From positions 58,350,759 through 58,414,758 of the forward strand of contig NC_087063.1 of assembly GCF_963678635.1 (NCBI RefSeq): DNA of 64,000 bases. The letters are read 5' to 3'. The position numbers were made by a program, and so were the translations under genes. Position 1 is the first letter of the stretch. Each line of letters begins with the position of its first letter. The notes beneath the pieces were generated by a model that saw only the letters and a program-made list of their open reading frames with translations, did not search any database and had not been told where the DNA came from. Of the stretch, positions 1-10,540 are shown one piece after another. The DNA comes from Symsagittifera roscoffensis (Eukaryota; Xenacoelomorpha; Acoela; Convolutidae).

Positions 1-2170
1 GAAATACCAAAAAAATATTAAATTCTATTTCGCAAAAGATGAATTATCACCCCGATTAAAATGCAAATATGCAGTAAAACTGATATTGATCAATCACAAA
101 TAAATAATCTACAACATTTTTGACTTTACTTAGATTGCCAAAATAATCACTATGAAGTTGACTTATTAGGCACATCTACCTTCAAACCAATTCCATACTC
201 ACAATGGATCAATAAAAATACTCAACAAAAGAAAATGAAACAACAACCGATTAAAAAAGACCTTTTTCCATTAATTGAAAAAGAAAACTTGACCGATGAA
301 ATAAATTTATCAGGACCACAAACGAAGGATTCAAAATACACAATAAATCAAGTTTTTAACCTCCATGACCCACTTGACACAATCCCCCTATCAAAACTAG
401 AAATTGAAAATATTTTCTCCCACCAACAGAAAAAATTACACTTGAACTTTTAAAACAATATCAAATTTTTGACCCAGTAATTAGACAACTAAAATCATGG
501 CACAAATACAAAACAAAACCAGCAAAAGCTGATAGCACAATTTTAGGAAACAAAACACTTCTTCGATATTTCCGAAAATTTAATAACACAACAATCAAAG
601 AAAAAATAGATCTTTTAGAATATCAATTAGATGATTCAAAAGTTCCCCGTCTTCCTTTAAGTATGATATTGATAGCATTTAACATCTCCCATACACAAAA
701 TACAAAAGGATCAGAAAAGACATAATCGAACTTCGCACAAAATTTTTATTTTCCAAATACCCCAATTTGGATAAAAGTATTATGCAATGATTGTATAAAA
801 TGTCAATTGAATAAACCTTATCCAAATCAAAAACAAATAGCACAGAAACAAGATTTTAAAGGACAAAGTTTATATTTCAACCATAGAATTTCATTCGACA
901 CAAAAGGACCAATTTCACCATCTTCTGAAGGAAACTCCTACATTATGGTCATTGTTGATGCATTCACACATTATGTAGCTCTCAACCCAGTACCACATTG
1001 TAATGCTTACTATGCTTACACAACACTTTACGAACACTGGATAGCTAAATTCGGATTACCCGAAATCCTAGTTACAGACAAAGGTACAGAGTTTATTAAT
1101 AATGAAATCATCTCACTATGCCACTTATATAACATCAAACATAAACCACGTACATCTCATGCACCTTGGACAAACAGTTTAGTCGAAGGTATGAACCGTT
1201 CATTACAAGAATATCTTAGATGTATCATTAATGGAAACGATACACAGAATGGTCAGCAGATGTAAAATTATTTCCCTTATCATACAATGCACAAATCACG
1301 ACATCTTTAGAAATGTCACCAAATGAACTGGTTTTTAATCAAAAGCCACGAAAACCAGTTATGTTCACAGCAAATGCCCATAAAAATGCACAAGGTTATT
1401 GCCAACCAAATAAAGATTCAATTTGTTATAACCTACCTACACACACACACACATGATGAAGCTCATTTTCATCACCAACAATTTCTCAAATTAGCCTCCG
1501 GCACACATACCGAATGGATTTTAAATAGAGATAAAAAGCACAATAAAATCTACCAGAAAGTAACAAAGAAATCGTTACAAAAGCAAAACATTAACAGCCA
1601 AACTAATTCACGTTTTATGCCAGCCACAGATTTAAAAATTGGAACATTTGTTTTAATACCTAATTTTAATACACAAAAAGTAATCTCCAAAAAACTACAA
1701 CCACTTCGAAAAGGACCATACCAAATAATTGCCAAACCCACTTAAGTAACATACAAACTCACAGATTCAACCAAAAAAGAAATTTTTCAACATCGTAACA
1801 ATTTACTACCTTACTACCCAAAAGAATACGCATTACGCGAATTAACACAATTATATTCTTTTACAGGTTTAAAAGTTATCCAAAATCATACACATACAGA
1901 ACAAGCAACAAATGTACAATCTGACGTTCATCATGCACAAAATAAAAAACAAAACACAACTCATAATAATACAAAAACACCAGACCCAAAAAATATCTCA
2001 AAAAAAAGAAAAAACAGGAAAATGATAGAAAAAATTTTACCACAAGAACAAGTACAAAAATCAGAACACAGAGAATTATCACGACTTAGAAACCAACCAC
2101 GTAAAAATTACAAAACATTCATCCCACAATCTAAAATATTAAAGAAAGTTGAATTTCAAAAACAACTTTG
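1..2170 (+). pseudogene. Integrase part of pol, copy A (broken)
   Basis: This is the decayed integrase of copy A, which in a live element would insert the cDNA into the host genome. The core segment 807-1265 has the catalytic D,D-35-E arrangement: Asp at 897-899, Asp at 1077-1079 and Glu at 1185-1187, with the last pair 36 codons apart. A Cys-x2-Cys pair just before 807 is the end of the HHCC zinc finger. Relative to copy B, the upstream His-containing segment near 700 has lost 6 bases. The C-terminal GPY-type module is at 1620-1830. Breaks include a stop at about 121, the frameshift after 1,250 shared with copy B, and a stop at 1742 where copy B has a Glu codon. Confidence 0.85.
1439..1454 (+). 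repeat. (CA)n microsatellite tract in integrase
   Basis: A short ACACAC run sits in the integrase C-terminal region. It is longer here than in copy B (around 19,176), and the length difference changes the local frame. Replication slippage is the simplest explanation. Confidence 0.7.
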
Positions 2171-2769
2171 ATTTTTAAATTAGTAATTTGTACACCTTTA
2201 AATCTTTTTGAACTTTCATATTTTCAAAATAACATACTGAAACATACGCAACAATTCTAGTTCAAATTCAGCCAATAGGATTCACTCAAATCCGTCACCT
2301 TCTATATCTCTAACACAAATCTATTAGCCGATAAATGTTAAACTTCAGGCATATTTATAACTATAACTTTACAACCTCCAGGTCAAAAATAAGCATCTCG
2401 CTAAAACTTGACAACTAAAATAAATACCACCATAGTATTACAACCCTCCCCTATCTAATAACGCAAAGATCAACAGTATCTTCCCAACTTAGACCTCAAA
2501 AACCCTCAAACCAAAAATGGCAAATTAGCCTAAAGTAAAAACGGACCAAAATCATTTGGCCTAAAGTACAAATATTTCAAAAATACCCCAGATTACCCAC
2601 CAAATAAAAACAAAGCAAAAAAGACCTCCCGAACACCATAAAATTAGCCTTCAACAATTTTTCACAAAACTCAACTCAACCCACTTGTCAAAAAATCAAT
2701 TAATAACCGACCACACTTGAATTTCGCTCCAGAAAACAAAAAATATTCGACGAACGAGTCATTTCTTAA
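2171..2769 (+). other. Conserved non-coding spacer between integrase and membrane ORF 1, copy A
   Basis: About 600 bases with no ORF of note, nearly identical in copies A, B (19,755-20,500) and C (36,110-36,727). It holds short C-rich and A-rich tracts. I see no gene in it. Its position between pol and the env block would fit an untranslated region before a spliced or internally initiated 3' mRNA, but that is inference. Confidence 0.5.
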
Positions 2770-3008
2770 ATGTTTTTCTCTTTAACAGTCAAAACCTTAA
2801 AAATACAATCTTAAATCTTTTCATAAAATTTTTCAATCTCTTTAAACTTTTGCTAATAATTTTTATTGAAACTTTTGAAGCCTTAATAATCCTTTTAATA
2901 TTTTTTTGCAATATGTTTTTAATTTTCTACTCCCTATTTGAAATATATCTCCAACTTTCCCAAATCATTGACCACATTCACAGGTACGATAATTCAAAGT
3001 CTATTTAA
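2770..3008 (+). pseudogene. Small hydrophobic membrane ORF 1, copy A (frameshifted)
   Basis: Corresponds to the intact 79-codon ORFs in copy B (20,501-20,740) and copy C (36,728-36,967). In this copy one A is missing from a poly-A run near 2,812, so the frame stops after about 14 codons. The rest of the hydrophobic coding sequence is still recognisable. Confidence 0.7.
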
Positions 3009-3085
3009 ATGATACGAACAACTTTTAGTAGAACAGATATTTTTTACTATTCGTAATTTTCATCACATTTTTATCATCTCTAATT

Positions 3086-3196
3086 ATGACGATGTGCAAA
3101 TGTATAAAAAAGGTAATAGTCACATTCGTCTTAGCAACAATCCTTTTAATTCTTTTCATCGAAGAATATTACAATAAACATAAATCTTCCAACTAA
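3086..3196 (+). CDS. Small single-pass membrane ORF 2 (36 aa), copy A
   Basis: A 36-residue ORF starting Met-Thr-Met-Cys, with a central hydrophobic stretch of about 16 residues (Val, Ile, Leu, Phe) and a charged Lys/Glu-rich tail. The same ORF with the same length is open in copies B (20,818-20,928) and C (37,045-37,155). It could be a tiny membrane protein. Alternatively it is a signal-anchor joined to the Pro/Ser-rich ORF, which overlaps its end in another frame. Function unknown. Confidence 0.5.
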   Translation: MTMCKCIKKVIVTFVLATILLILFIEEYYNKHKSSN

Positions 3197-3197
3197 A

Positions 3198-4336
3198 AAA
3201 TAAATTAATCAAACACATTTCCAAAATTGCTAACCAACCACCACCAAAACAGTCTTCACCGACATCTTCCCAAGAAAACCCAATCAACCTACAACTACCC
3301 AAAACCCCCAAACATTCACACGAATTTCTTTCCAAGATAACCCGTATACTTTTGAAGAACGACACACTCGCTTATCTGAACCATTAGAACCAGTTCAGCG
3401 ACAAGCATCCCTAAGTGAACCAACATATAATTTGTACCCCCCATTACCACAAGACTTAAATCGAATAAGACATATTAGTCAAAACCAAAATACAGTTGAA
3501 GTAAATAGACAAATTATACATCCACGAAGAAATAGAAATTTTCAAACCCCCAGAGTTCATTTTGATATACCCCAATCACAAACACCAACTACTTCAGAAA
3601 TTTTAAGTAGTACATTACCAGAAACTCCCACACTCTTTCACAACATAGCACCTCAATTATACCCTCAGACTATCTAGGTTCAACACCCACATCACATCAA
3701 ATCCGAGAAAACCCTTTTAATCCCCCAGATACCAGAGAAAGACCACCATATTGGACAACACACTCATATACACAAGGTGAACCGAACTTGGTAAATTAAC
3801 CGATAGATATCTCTACTGATACAACACTATCATCGTTACCAGAAACATTATCACTCCCGTCAACACCATCATTAAGTCAAATCTCACCGACACTTTTCCC
3901 TTTAAATTTCCCGAATAGTCTCGACGCTAGATATCGAGAACAATCATCATCAAATATCCCTTTACGATTAGATTGGAACACTTTCGTAGCACCTCCCCCA
4001 TTATTTGGACAACATGAAGAAAGTAACCGACTCCACAGTTGGGCACTCAATCGATTACAATATAGACAAGATATCCACGAAGAAATTCGAGAACATAATA
4101 TTCAAATACTCCAACAAAATAGTCTCCAATTGAAATTTGAAATCACAATCAGACTAAACAATATTGTTCAACATCCCTACCCATTAAATCCACCAAATAT
4201 AACAGCTCAATCGCTACCACCACCATTTAAAACAACTGAAGTAATATATAAATACGATAGATATACAAAAAACACAATTGGATACATAACATTTTACAAC
4301 CCATACTCCGGATTATCATACACATGTATATTTTAA
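3198..4336 (+). pseudogene. Pro/Ser/Asn-rich ORF upstream of env, copy A (broken)
   Basis: This is a decayed reading frame of about 370 codons between membrane ORF 2 and env. The N-terminal part (open piece 3,432-3,677) is rich in Pro, Ser, Gln and Arg and looks disordered. The C-terminal part (open piece 4,130-4,336) looks folded, with a Tyr-rich end. Copy A has frameshifts near 3,645 and a stop near 3,798. The last codons overlap the env start at 4,324. I do not recognise the family; a structural or matrix-like protein of the element is possible. Confidence 0.55.
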
Positions 4337-4934
4337 AAATTTTAATATTTCAATACATCTTTTTTCTAATATTTTCCGACCAAAACACAAATCCTTCTCC
4401 TCGAACAGGACCCCAGGAATTATTAGTAACACACTATGATTGTGAAGAAAACGAACAAAAAACACTACACAAATATGCAATAAATCAAATATCACAATGC
4501 GAAACAGAACCACAAACTATAGAAACTACAAATGTAATAGCAACATTGTACTCAAAAGCCCGAGCAACAACAGTCACAGGATATAAATTTACAGCAACAT
4601 TTTCCGAAAAGAAAGTACATTGTTCACAAGTTTCCAACGGACATAAGAACCGACTTGATCACGAATCATTTTACCCGAGTAATATTGAAGGACTTTTACA
4701 CCTAAATCCCGACGATTGTAAAAACGAATTACTCAGACTAAATCTAACAAGAAATAAAAACACAGAGAGAAAAGTAGTAAATTTTCAAGTCTTTGCCGAC
4801 TCTGTACATCAAGCAGAACTTGAACGATATCAAGGACATGTTAAATTAGACGAAAAATACCCATATAATGGCGCACACGGACGATTAACCTATGATATAA
4901 ACGATAAACACTGGATACCACACATTGGAATCTT
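4324..4934 (+). pseudogene. env: Envelope-like glycoprotein, N-terminal part (truncated), copy A
   Basis: An open frame begins with Met followed by about 20 mostly hydrophobic residues, a typical secretion signal, and leads into a Cys-containing ectodomain with a conserved Tyr-Asp-Cys near residue 38. It is the only copy here that keeps the ATG; the matching codon is AGG in copy B and ACG in copy C. The start lies inside the end of the upstream ORF. The frame is cut at about 4,934 by the junction with an inverted element. An env role is inferred from position after integrase, the signal peptide, the Cys pattern and a downstream membrane segment in other copies. I cannot assign the glycoprotein family. 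Confidence 0.7.
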
Positions 4935-5176
4935 TTAATTCTCGAAGTTCCTGTATTGTGTTTGTGTCTGATTCTGAAAATTTCTTTGTTTTGAATTTTT
5001 TTTTTCAGATAATTTGTTTTTGTTTTGTTACGATTGTTTTTTTCGTGTTTGCCGTTTTGATCTTTTATATCCTATTGTTTGTCTGTGTGGTGTGATTACA
5101 AGATCGTATCTTTTTTTTTCTGAAACAATTATGTAATTTGATTCGTTTGTTTGTTACCTAGTTTATCTCGTGACAT
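4935..5176 (-). pseudogene. ORF0 N-terminal remnant, second subfamily
   Basis: Read on the minus strand from the ATG near 5,176, this aligns with the start of copy B ORF0 (10,098): both begin Met-Ser and share a Gly-Asn-Lys-Gln-Thr motif and then Tyr-Asp-Leu-Val-Ile-Thr-Pro-His followed by a basic segment. The frame is broken by a stop after about 15 codons. Protein-level similarity between diverged copies supports ORF0 as a real gene. It is cut at 4,935. Confidence 0.6.
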
Positions 5177-6466
5177 AAGGTTTAGGATGATGGGTGCAAT
5201 ATTTGGGTTAGAGGTTTTTAATTTCTTAAACTTTTAGCTCTTACGCGTTTTTTGTGGTTATCTTATCTTGGGGCTTGGTTGTCGCGGTTTGATGGGTTGG
5301 AGAGAAGGTAGCATCTCGATTCGTGAGAAAGATTTTTTACTTTCTCGTGACTAAGCTCTAATTTAAGATAGACTTACCTAATCTTAACGAGGGGTTGTGA
5401 TTTGTGATCAAGGGTTGGAGAATTGTATATCAATCCTTAAGGTTCAGGTATAATTAGAACGCAAGTACATCGTTAGATACTATTTAATGACTTACTAAGT
5501 TTAAGTGTTTTAGCCTGTGTCATCTAAGGGGAAGGGAATCAAGTGAAGGATGAGTAACCGAAGTTCTTCACTGTTTATCTTAATTACAATGGTTAGTTCT
5601 TTCAAAACTTCTATTAGTCCTGTGTCTTTGATAAGGGTTGGGTAGTGAATCGACGTATGAGGTCGTTAGACATTTTAAAAATGTGGGGGGGGGGAGAAAA
5701 AAAGTGTTCCGTTTGATCCAAGGAAAGCCTTTATGATCAGAAAAAAAAAGAAATTTAATTTGAGTGACTGTTTAAAGATCCAAGGAAAGCCTTGATGATC
5801 TGTTTTTGAAGTTGAGATTAACATAAGAGAAAAGAAGGTTAAGTCTTGATAAAATTCAATGTAAAGGTTTAAAAGTGAAAAGTTTAAGATTAAAGCTTAG
5901 GATGATATTAGTTTTGTGTAATTTGCTGTTATTTTTTAGGTGATGAAGCTGGGATGAAGTAATGATATGACAGATTATGAAAACTAATGATGACTTTTTA
6001 TTTTAACTAACTTTTTGATTTTTGTTCAATAAATTATTTTATTCAAAATGTTTTAATTCACTGCAGATTTTTTGAAGAGAACGACTTGATTTGTTTTTAT
6101 CAATCGTTATTGTATAAATAGTAGGTTTAGCACCATTAAGGTTACTGAAGGATTTTTGCAAATCTTATGTCATTGAATAAAAAACTTAAATTTACTGCGG
6201 AAAGGATTCTAAATACATAGGTTTGTTCCGGTTTCCGTCGTACGGTAGATTTCTTCCTAATCGTAGATCGTGCCTTGTCCTTGGTCTTCTCGCAAAACCT
6301 TGTATTTCTCGTATTGTTAGGAAAATTGGCGGTAATCTTTTGAGTCGGAGAGACATTTCTAATACATCGTCTATTTCATGTAACATTTTTGCAACTTTGC
6401 AATTGTCTAATTCTAAAATATATTTTTTCTAAATCTAAGTTAGTTAAGGTCTTGTTCGAGACTTCT
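5177..6466 (-). other. Structured 5' leader of the second subfamily (inverted)
   Basis: Untranslated leader between primer-binding site and ORF0. It keeps a pair of short hairpins with CAAGG/CCTTG stems flanked by GATC (around 5,717-5,740 and 5,778-5,803), as in copy B. It also keeps three CCAACCC-containing modules and a G run at about 5,683-5,694 (C run in element sense). No ORF seen. Confidence 0.6.
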
Positions 6467-6476
6467 GGTCGCACCA
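6467..6476 (-). other. Primer-binding site, second subfamily
   Basis: In element sense TGGTGCGACC starts two bases after the LTR, exactly as in copy B. The next bases include CTCGAA, the complement of a tRNA T-loop TTCGAG. A tRNA primer is therefore likely; I did not assign which tRNA. Confidence 0.7.
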
Positions 6477-6478
6477 GA

Positions 6479-6861
6479 TGAGCTATGTTCTTTTGACTGT
6501 ACTCATAGTGTAATTTCAGATAAGGTACACCATCTGCTCGTCAGGCTATCTTATTTTCGGCCGAATAGATTCGTGCAACTACTTAGTCTAATACCGATCT
6601 TAATCTTACTCTTATATTCTTTAGTCTCAATAGATCTAGTGCATACTGGTTTATGCGAGTTAGTTTCCAGATGTAGAGCAACTGTATTCTAAGTTTTATT
6701 CAAATTGCTCTGGTGCTGAAACTAGTTAGTTGGTAGTTTCAGCACTTACAAATAAGTGTGAATATTAGTTATGGAATATGATTGGTTAGTTAGGAATATT
6801 TTATAGAATTAGAAAATTATATTTAGAACCAATTATAAATTCTAGTTTAGAACTGGTTCCT
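6479..6861 (-). repeat. LTR of second subfamily (5' LTR, inverted)
   Basis: About 383 bp, related to the 409-bp LTRs of copy B. In element sense it starts AGGAACC (other copies TGGAACC) and ends CA, followed by TC and the primer-binding site. It contains the conserved LTR hairpin: the arms around 6,713-6,745 pair as GTGCTGAAACTA with TAGTTTCAGCAC. Confidence 0.8.
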
Positions 6862-8441
6862 GTGGGTCAAAGCCCGGAGGGGCGTTCACCCCCTAAACCT
6901 GCTGCGGTATATAGACTCACTGACATTGCCCCTATATGAGCAAAGAAAATAATGTTGGTTTACTTTGGAAACAATGATTGTAAACAATGGTTATGTTGGT
7001 TAAAAATAACTGGATTATGTTATACATCAAGCGATCAGTTTTTTTTTCAAATCACTGACAGAGAAAAACATATTTCAAATCATTATAAGCTTGCAAATCA
7101 ACGCGCTCATATCATGGCAAATTAAACGACAGATATAAGATGAAAGCTGAAAATCGAAAAAAAATAGTCTACCGAAAACTTTCCTACCGTTGTCTTGATG
7201 TTGTTTTAAATTAAAAAAATCCATCAAAAAAGTATACCAAGAAGCGATACAATTGAAAGTTAAATAAGCTTTCATATGAAAAACTGAAAGTTCGACAAAG
7301 CCGAAAATTCTTGAGCAGGCAAAATTGCGCGAAAAAATACTTTTGTTAGAAAAAATTTAAAAAGTCAAAAGTACTTATGTTTTTGAAAAGTCCCACTCTA
7401 AGTCCTTCTCAAAACATTTCAATTAAACTTTTCACTCCCAAAAACATTCCGGTGAGCTGTTTTGAAATAGCCGAAACCTTTTCAGCCGCATAAAGAAAAA
7501 ACAATAAAAAAAAACCGGATGTACTGAAGTAGGAGTTTGTAACTTTACAAACAAATTGTACAACAGTTTTTTAAAAAGGTAAGCTTTTAAAACGCAGACA
7601 TGCTCAAAATTTGTCTATTTGTTGACAAAAGTACAGATTGTTCGAGATGAACCAAGGTAGCAAAATAATAGCAGAAAACAATGATTATCAAATAACTGAT
7701 GTTCATAAAAAAATTGAGCATAAAATTTTGCGGTTCTCGGTACTTATCAGAATTTGGAAAGTTTTGACCAAAATTTGCTCTCCTTCAAAATTAGTATTAT
7801 TGGTCCACCCCTAAATTTGCTGCGGTGTTTATCTTCATATTGCCCCAATACCAGCACAAAAAATCATGTTGGTTACAGAAAAAACATAGGTTGGAAACAA
7901 TGGCTAGGTAAGTTAGAAGTAACTGGATCAATTAAAACATCAAGCTATCAATTTTCTAAATCACTGTCGAAAAAACAACAGAATTAAAATCATTAAAAGT
8001 TTGCAATAATGACACACAAATAATAGAGCACGGACGTCTTATGAAAAACTAACCAATAGAAATAAAAACGAAGTTTGTAGAAAAAAGTAGTTGGAAAAAA
8101 TTTTTCCTCGCTTTGTCTTAATTTTATCTTGAAGAAAAAATCCTTTCGAGAACATATACCATGAAGTAAGATTATTCATTGTTTCATAATCATCAATAAA
8201 AAACTCGTTGAGCCAAAAGCATCGTTTTTGAGCCAAAAGGTCTGCATTCTACTTTACACTTCTTAGTAGGTTTCGGTTTGATAGAAAACTACACAAAGCC
8301 GTATTTGAACGATGGATTGTTGGTTAAAAAAGAATATTCAAAATTTTTTTGTTCCGTTTAAAGAGAAAAACAAGCACAGTTTTTTTTTTTTGAAACGATA
8401 GAACTTTGTTAAAATGAGAATATTCAACGATTGTTTGTTAT
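6862..8441. repeat. Companion repeat segment and left insertion flank of copy B
   Basis: Matches 30,599-32,120 and 45,194-46,740. The segment looks like two diverged monomers of roughly 1 kb: both contain an AATAACTGGAT stretch followed by AAATCACTG and a long A-rich part. I find no convincing gene; the ORFs at 7,075-7,275 and 8,039-8,236 on the minus strand are short and A/T driven. It ends at 8,441 with TTAT, the target-site duplication left of copy B. Confidence 0.7.
8438..8441. other. Target-site duplication (TTAT), left of copy B
   Basis: Four bases directly before the 5' LTR. The uninterrupted target can be read at about 32,110-32,125, where the same flanks are joined without an LTR. 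The right-hand partner is TCAT at 28,472-28,475, and TTAT at 43,047-43,050 in the duplicated 3' flank. Confidence 0.75.
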
Positions 8442-8850
8442 TGGAACCTGATCTAAACTACATTTTATTATTGGATAAATTAGATATTTTACCACTGTAA
8501 AATATTTAATATTAACCAATCATATTCCATCTAACTAACAACCCACTTATTTATAAGTGCTGAAATTACTTGTAATTTCAACACCAGAGAGATTTGAATT
8601 TAACTTAGAAATTAGTTACCTCTCCAAGAGAACTAAAGCAGTTGCAATAAGCCAGTATACTCTAGATCTATTGAGCCTAGCAGAGACTAGTTAAACACCC
8701 TGAGACTAGTAGATATAACAAAAAGATTAGGATTGGTATTAGACTAAGAAGTTGCACGAATCTATCCGGCCGAAAATAAGATAGCGTGACGAGCAGACGA
8801 TGTACCCTATCCGAAATTACTCTATGAGTTAACCTAAAGGATCTAACTCA
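8442..8850 (+). repeat. 5' LTR of copy B
   Basis: 409 bp, starting TGGAACC and ending AACTCA, so TG...CA termini. It is followed by TC and a primer-binding site. It contains a 13-bp hairpin (about 8,555-8,584; arms GTGCTGAAATTAC and GTAATTTCAACAC, one mismatch). Repeated as a 3' LTR at 28,063-28,471 and again at 42,638-43,046. Confidence 0.9.
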
Positions 8851-10097
8851 TCTGGTGCGACCATAAGTCTCGAATAAAGACCTTAATAGCTTAGAATTAA
8901 CCAAAAATAGATTAGAAAATAGACAAAACCTTTTCAAAAAGTTATACGACAATAACTTAATTGAAATGTCTCTACGACTCAATAGATCTGAGCCGCTATT
9001 CCGCACAATACGAGAACTAAACGGTATTGGAAAAATACCTCGGACAAGAGACGACGTACGACTACATAGAAACTTACCATTTAGGTTCATGGTTGTACGG
9101 CAAAAGCCAACACAAACTTTTATATTTAGAATCTTATTAGCAATGAATTTAGATTTTCATTTGCAAACATAAAATCCTTGAAGGAAATCTTCAATGATTA
9201 TTTCAGGCGCTAAACAAAATTACTATTGTACAATAACGATTGATAAAAACATCTCAAATCGTTCCCTCAACTTCTGCAGTATTATATAAAACATATTTGA
9301 AAAAATATTTATTGAAAACAAAAATAAAAATTAGTAGCATGACAATAATTTGTTAGTATATATAAATCATCCTGTTGTTCCAGCTTCATCATCTAAACAT
9401 AACAGCAATCCTAAGTAAACTAACATCATTAAAAACTAAAAACTTTTACCAAATAAATTTAAACCATTTTTAACTTAAATTCATTTAATTTTAAATCAGA
9501 TCATCAAGTCTTTCCTTGGATCTAAATAAATTTTCTATTTTATCAATTTCAAAATTCTGATCATCAAGGCTTATCCTTGGATCAAAAAGAACAATTTTGT
9601 CTCCCCCACCCACTTATCAAGTGTCTAGCGACCTCAAACGTCGATTCACTATCCAACCTTTTCAAAAAGACCCAGGACTAATAGAAATTTTTAATAACAC
9701 TAACCATTCCAATTAGGCTAAATAGGTAAGAACTTCGGTTATTCATCCTTCACTTGAACCCTCCTCTTACCTGACCCAGGATAAATCTTAAACTTAGTAA
9801 GTTTAAAAATAGTATTTAACGAACTACTTGCGTTCTAATTATACCTGAACCTTAAGGATCGATTTACTATTCTCCAACCCTTGAACACAATCAATAGCCC
9901 TAAGTAAGATTAAGTAAGTTAACACCTTAGCTTAGACTAGCCACGAGAAAGTAAAAATCATTCTTCGGAATCGATATATTTTTCTCTCCAACCCTGAACA
10001 AAAAGACCCAGGTTAAGCTAACCAAAAAATCGTAAGGGATAACAGTCTAGGAAATTAAAATCACTAATAACTTCTTGCAATCCTCATCCTAAACCTT
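8851..10097 (+). other. Long structured 5' leader of copy B
   Basis: About 1.25 kb without a supported ORF. Two 60-bp-spaced hairpin units (9,499-9,522 and 9,559-9,583) have GATC ends and a CAAGG/CCTTG-type stem. The motif AAAAAGACCCAGG occurs at about 9,664 and 10,001, and CCAACC modules occur near 9,654, 9,874 and 9,990. A donor-like AG/GTAAGA is at 9,726. These resemble packaging or dimerisation and splice-donor elements of retroviral leaders; that reading is inference. Confidence 0.6.
8853..8862 (+). other. Primer-binding site of copy B
   Basis: TGGTGCGACC lies two bases after the LTR, with TGG matching a tRNA CCA end. The site and the following CTCGAA (complement of TTCGAG in a T-loop) are conserved in the inverted second subfamily. 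tRNA identity not assigned. Confidence 0.75.
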
Positions 10098-10457
10098 ATG
10101 TCATTAAAATTTTTTGGAAATAAACAAACAATCGTTTTACACAATTCTGAAATAGACAACCAAAATTACGATCTTGTAATAACCCCACATACACGAACAG
10201 TTGGATACATCCGAAAAAAACGACAAACAATAAAAAGAAAAATTATAAGTAAACAAAGACAGATAACACAAAAAAGATTTTCAAAAAATAGAAATGCTTT
10301 TTCCAAATCAAAAGCCAGTAGTCTAGACGAACTATATGAATTTAAAAAATCAATAATTAGAAATTGCCCCATCCATGATCAGTTATATTTTTCCGATTCA
10401 GAAACAACTTCAAACTCATCAAATAGAGGAAAAAGAAGAATAAAAAAGCAATTTTAA
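10098..10457 (+). CDS. ORF0: basic 119-aa protein upstream of gag
   Basis: An intact 119-codon ORF at the end of the leader. Its middle is very basic, with Arg/Lys clusters around residues 38-60, and it ends with another basic run after a Ser-rich acidic patch. It is separated from the gag ORF by 83 bases and is in a different frame. The inverted second subfamily keeps a recognisable N-terminal half, including Tyr-Asp-Leu-Val-Ile-Thr-Pro-His. I do not recognise the family. A nucleic-acid-binding role is possible from composition only; it could also be the original gag N-terminus separated by mutation. Confidence 0.55.
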   Translation: MSLKFFGNKQTIVLHNSEIDNQNYDLVITPHTRTVGYIRKKRQTIKRKIISKQRQITQKRFSKNRNAFSKSKASSLDELYEFKKSIIRNCPIHDQLYFSDSETTSNSSNRGKRRIKKQF

Positions 10458-10540
10458 ATACAAACCAGTACATCTATACAATTGGAATCAACCAATTAGA
10501 CATATTGATAATTATATATTAACAGTCATCAAACGAAAAA

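Larger units (their letters stand above)
1..4934 (+). mobile_element. Copy A: partial env-bearing Ty3/gypsy-type LTR retroelement
   Basis: This is the 3' half of the same element as copy B: it matches about 17,729-22,673 with only a few percent mismatch by eye. It enters the window at the end of RNase H and runs through integrase, the two small membrane ORFs, the Pro/Ser-rich ORF and the start of env. It ends abruptly near 4,934 inside env, where an inverted 5' end of a second subfamily begins. It has its own lesions, including a 6-bp deletion in the integrase zinc-finger region and a frameshift in the first membrane ORF. It keeps the env start codon that copies B and C have lost. Confidence 0.9.
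4935..6861 (-). mobile_element. Inverted 5' end (ORF0 start, leader, LTR) of a second element subfamily
   Basis: The reverse complement aligns throughout with 8,442-10,340 of copy B, at clearly lower identity than copies A/B/C show among themselves. Read on the minus strand it is LTR (6,861-6,479), primer-binding site, leader of about 1.3 kb, and the beginning of ORF0 (about 5,176-4,935). It ends where copy A's env is cut. Together with copy B's 5' end it forms a large imperfect inverted repeat around a 1.58-kb spacer. Confidence 0.85.
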
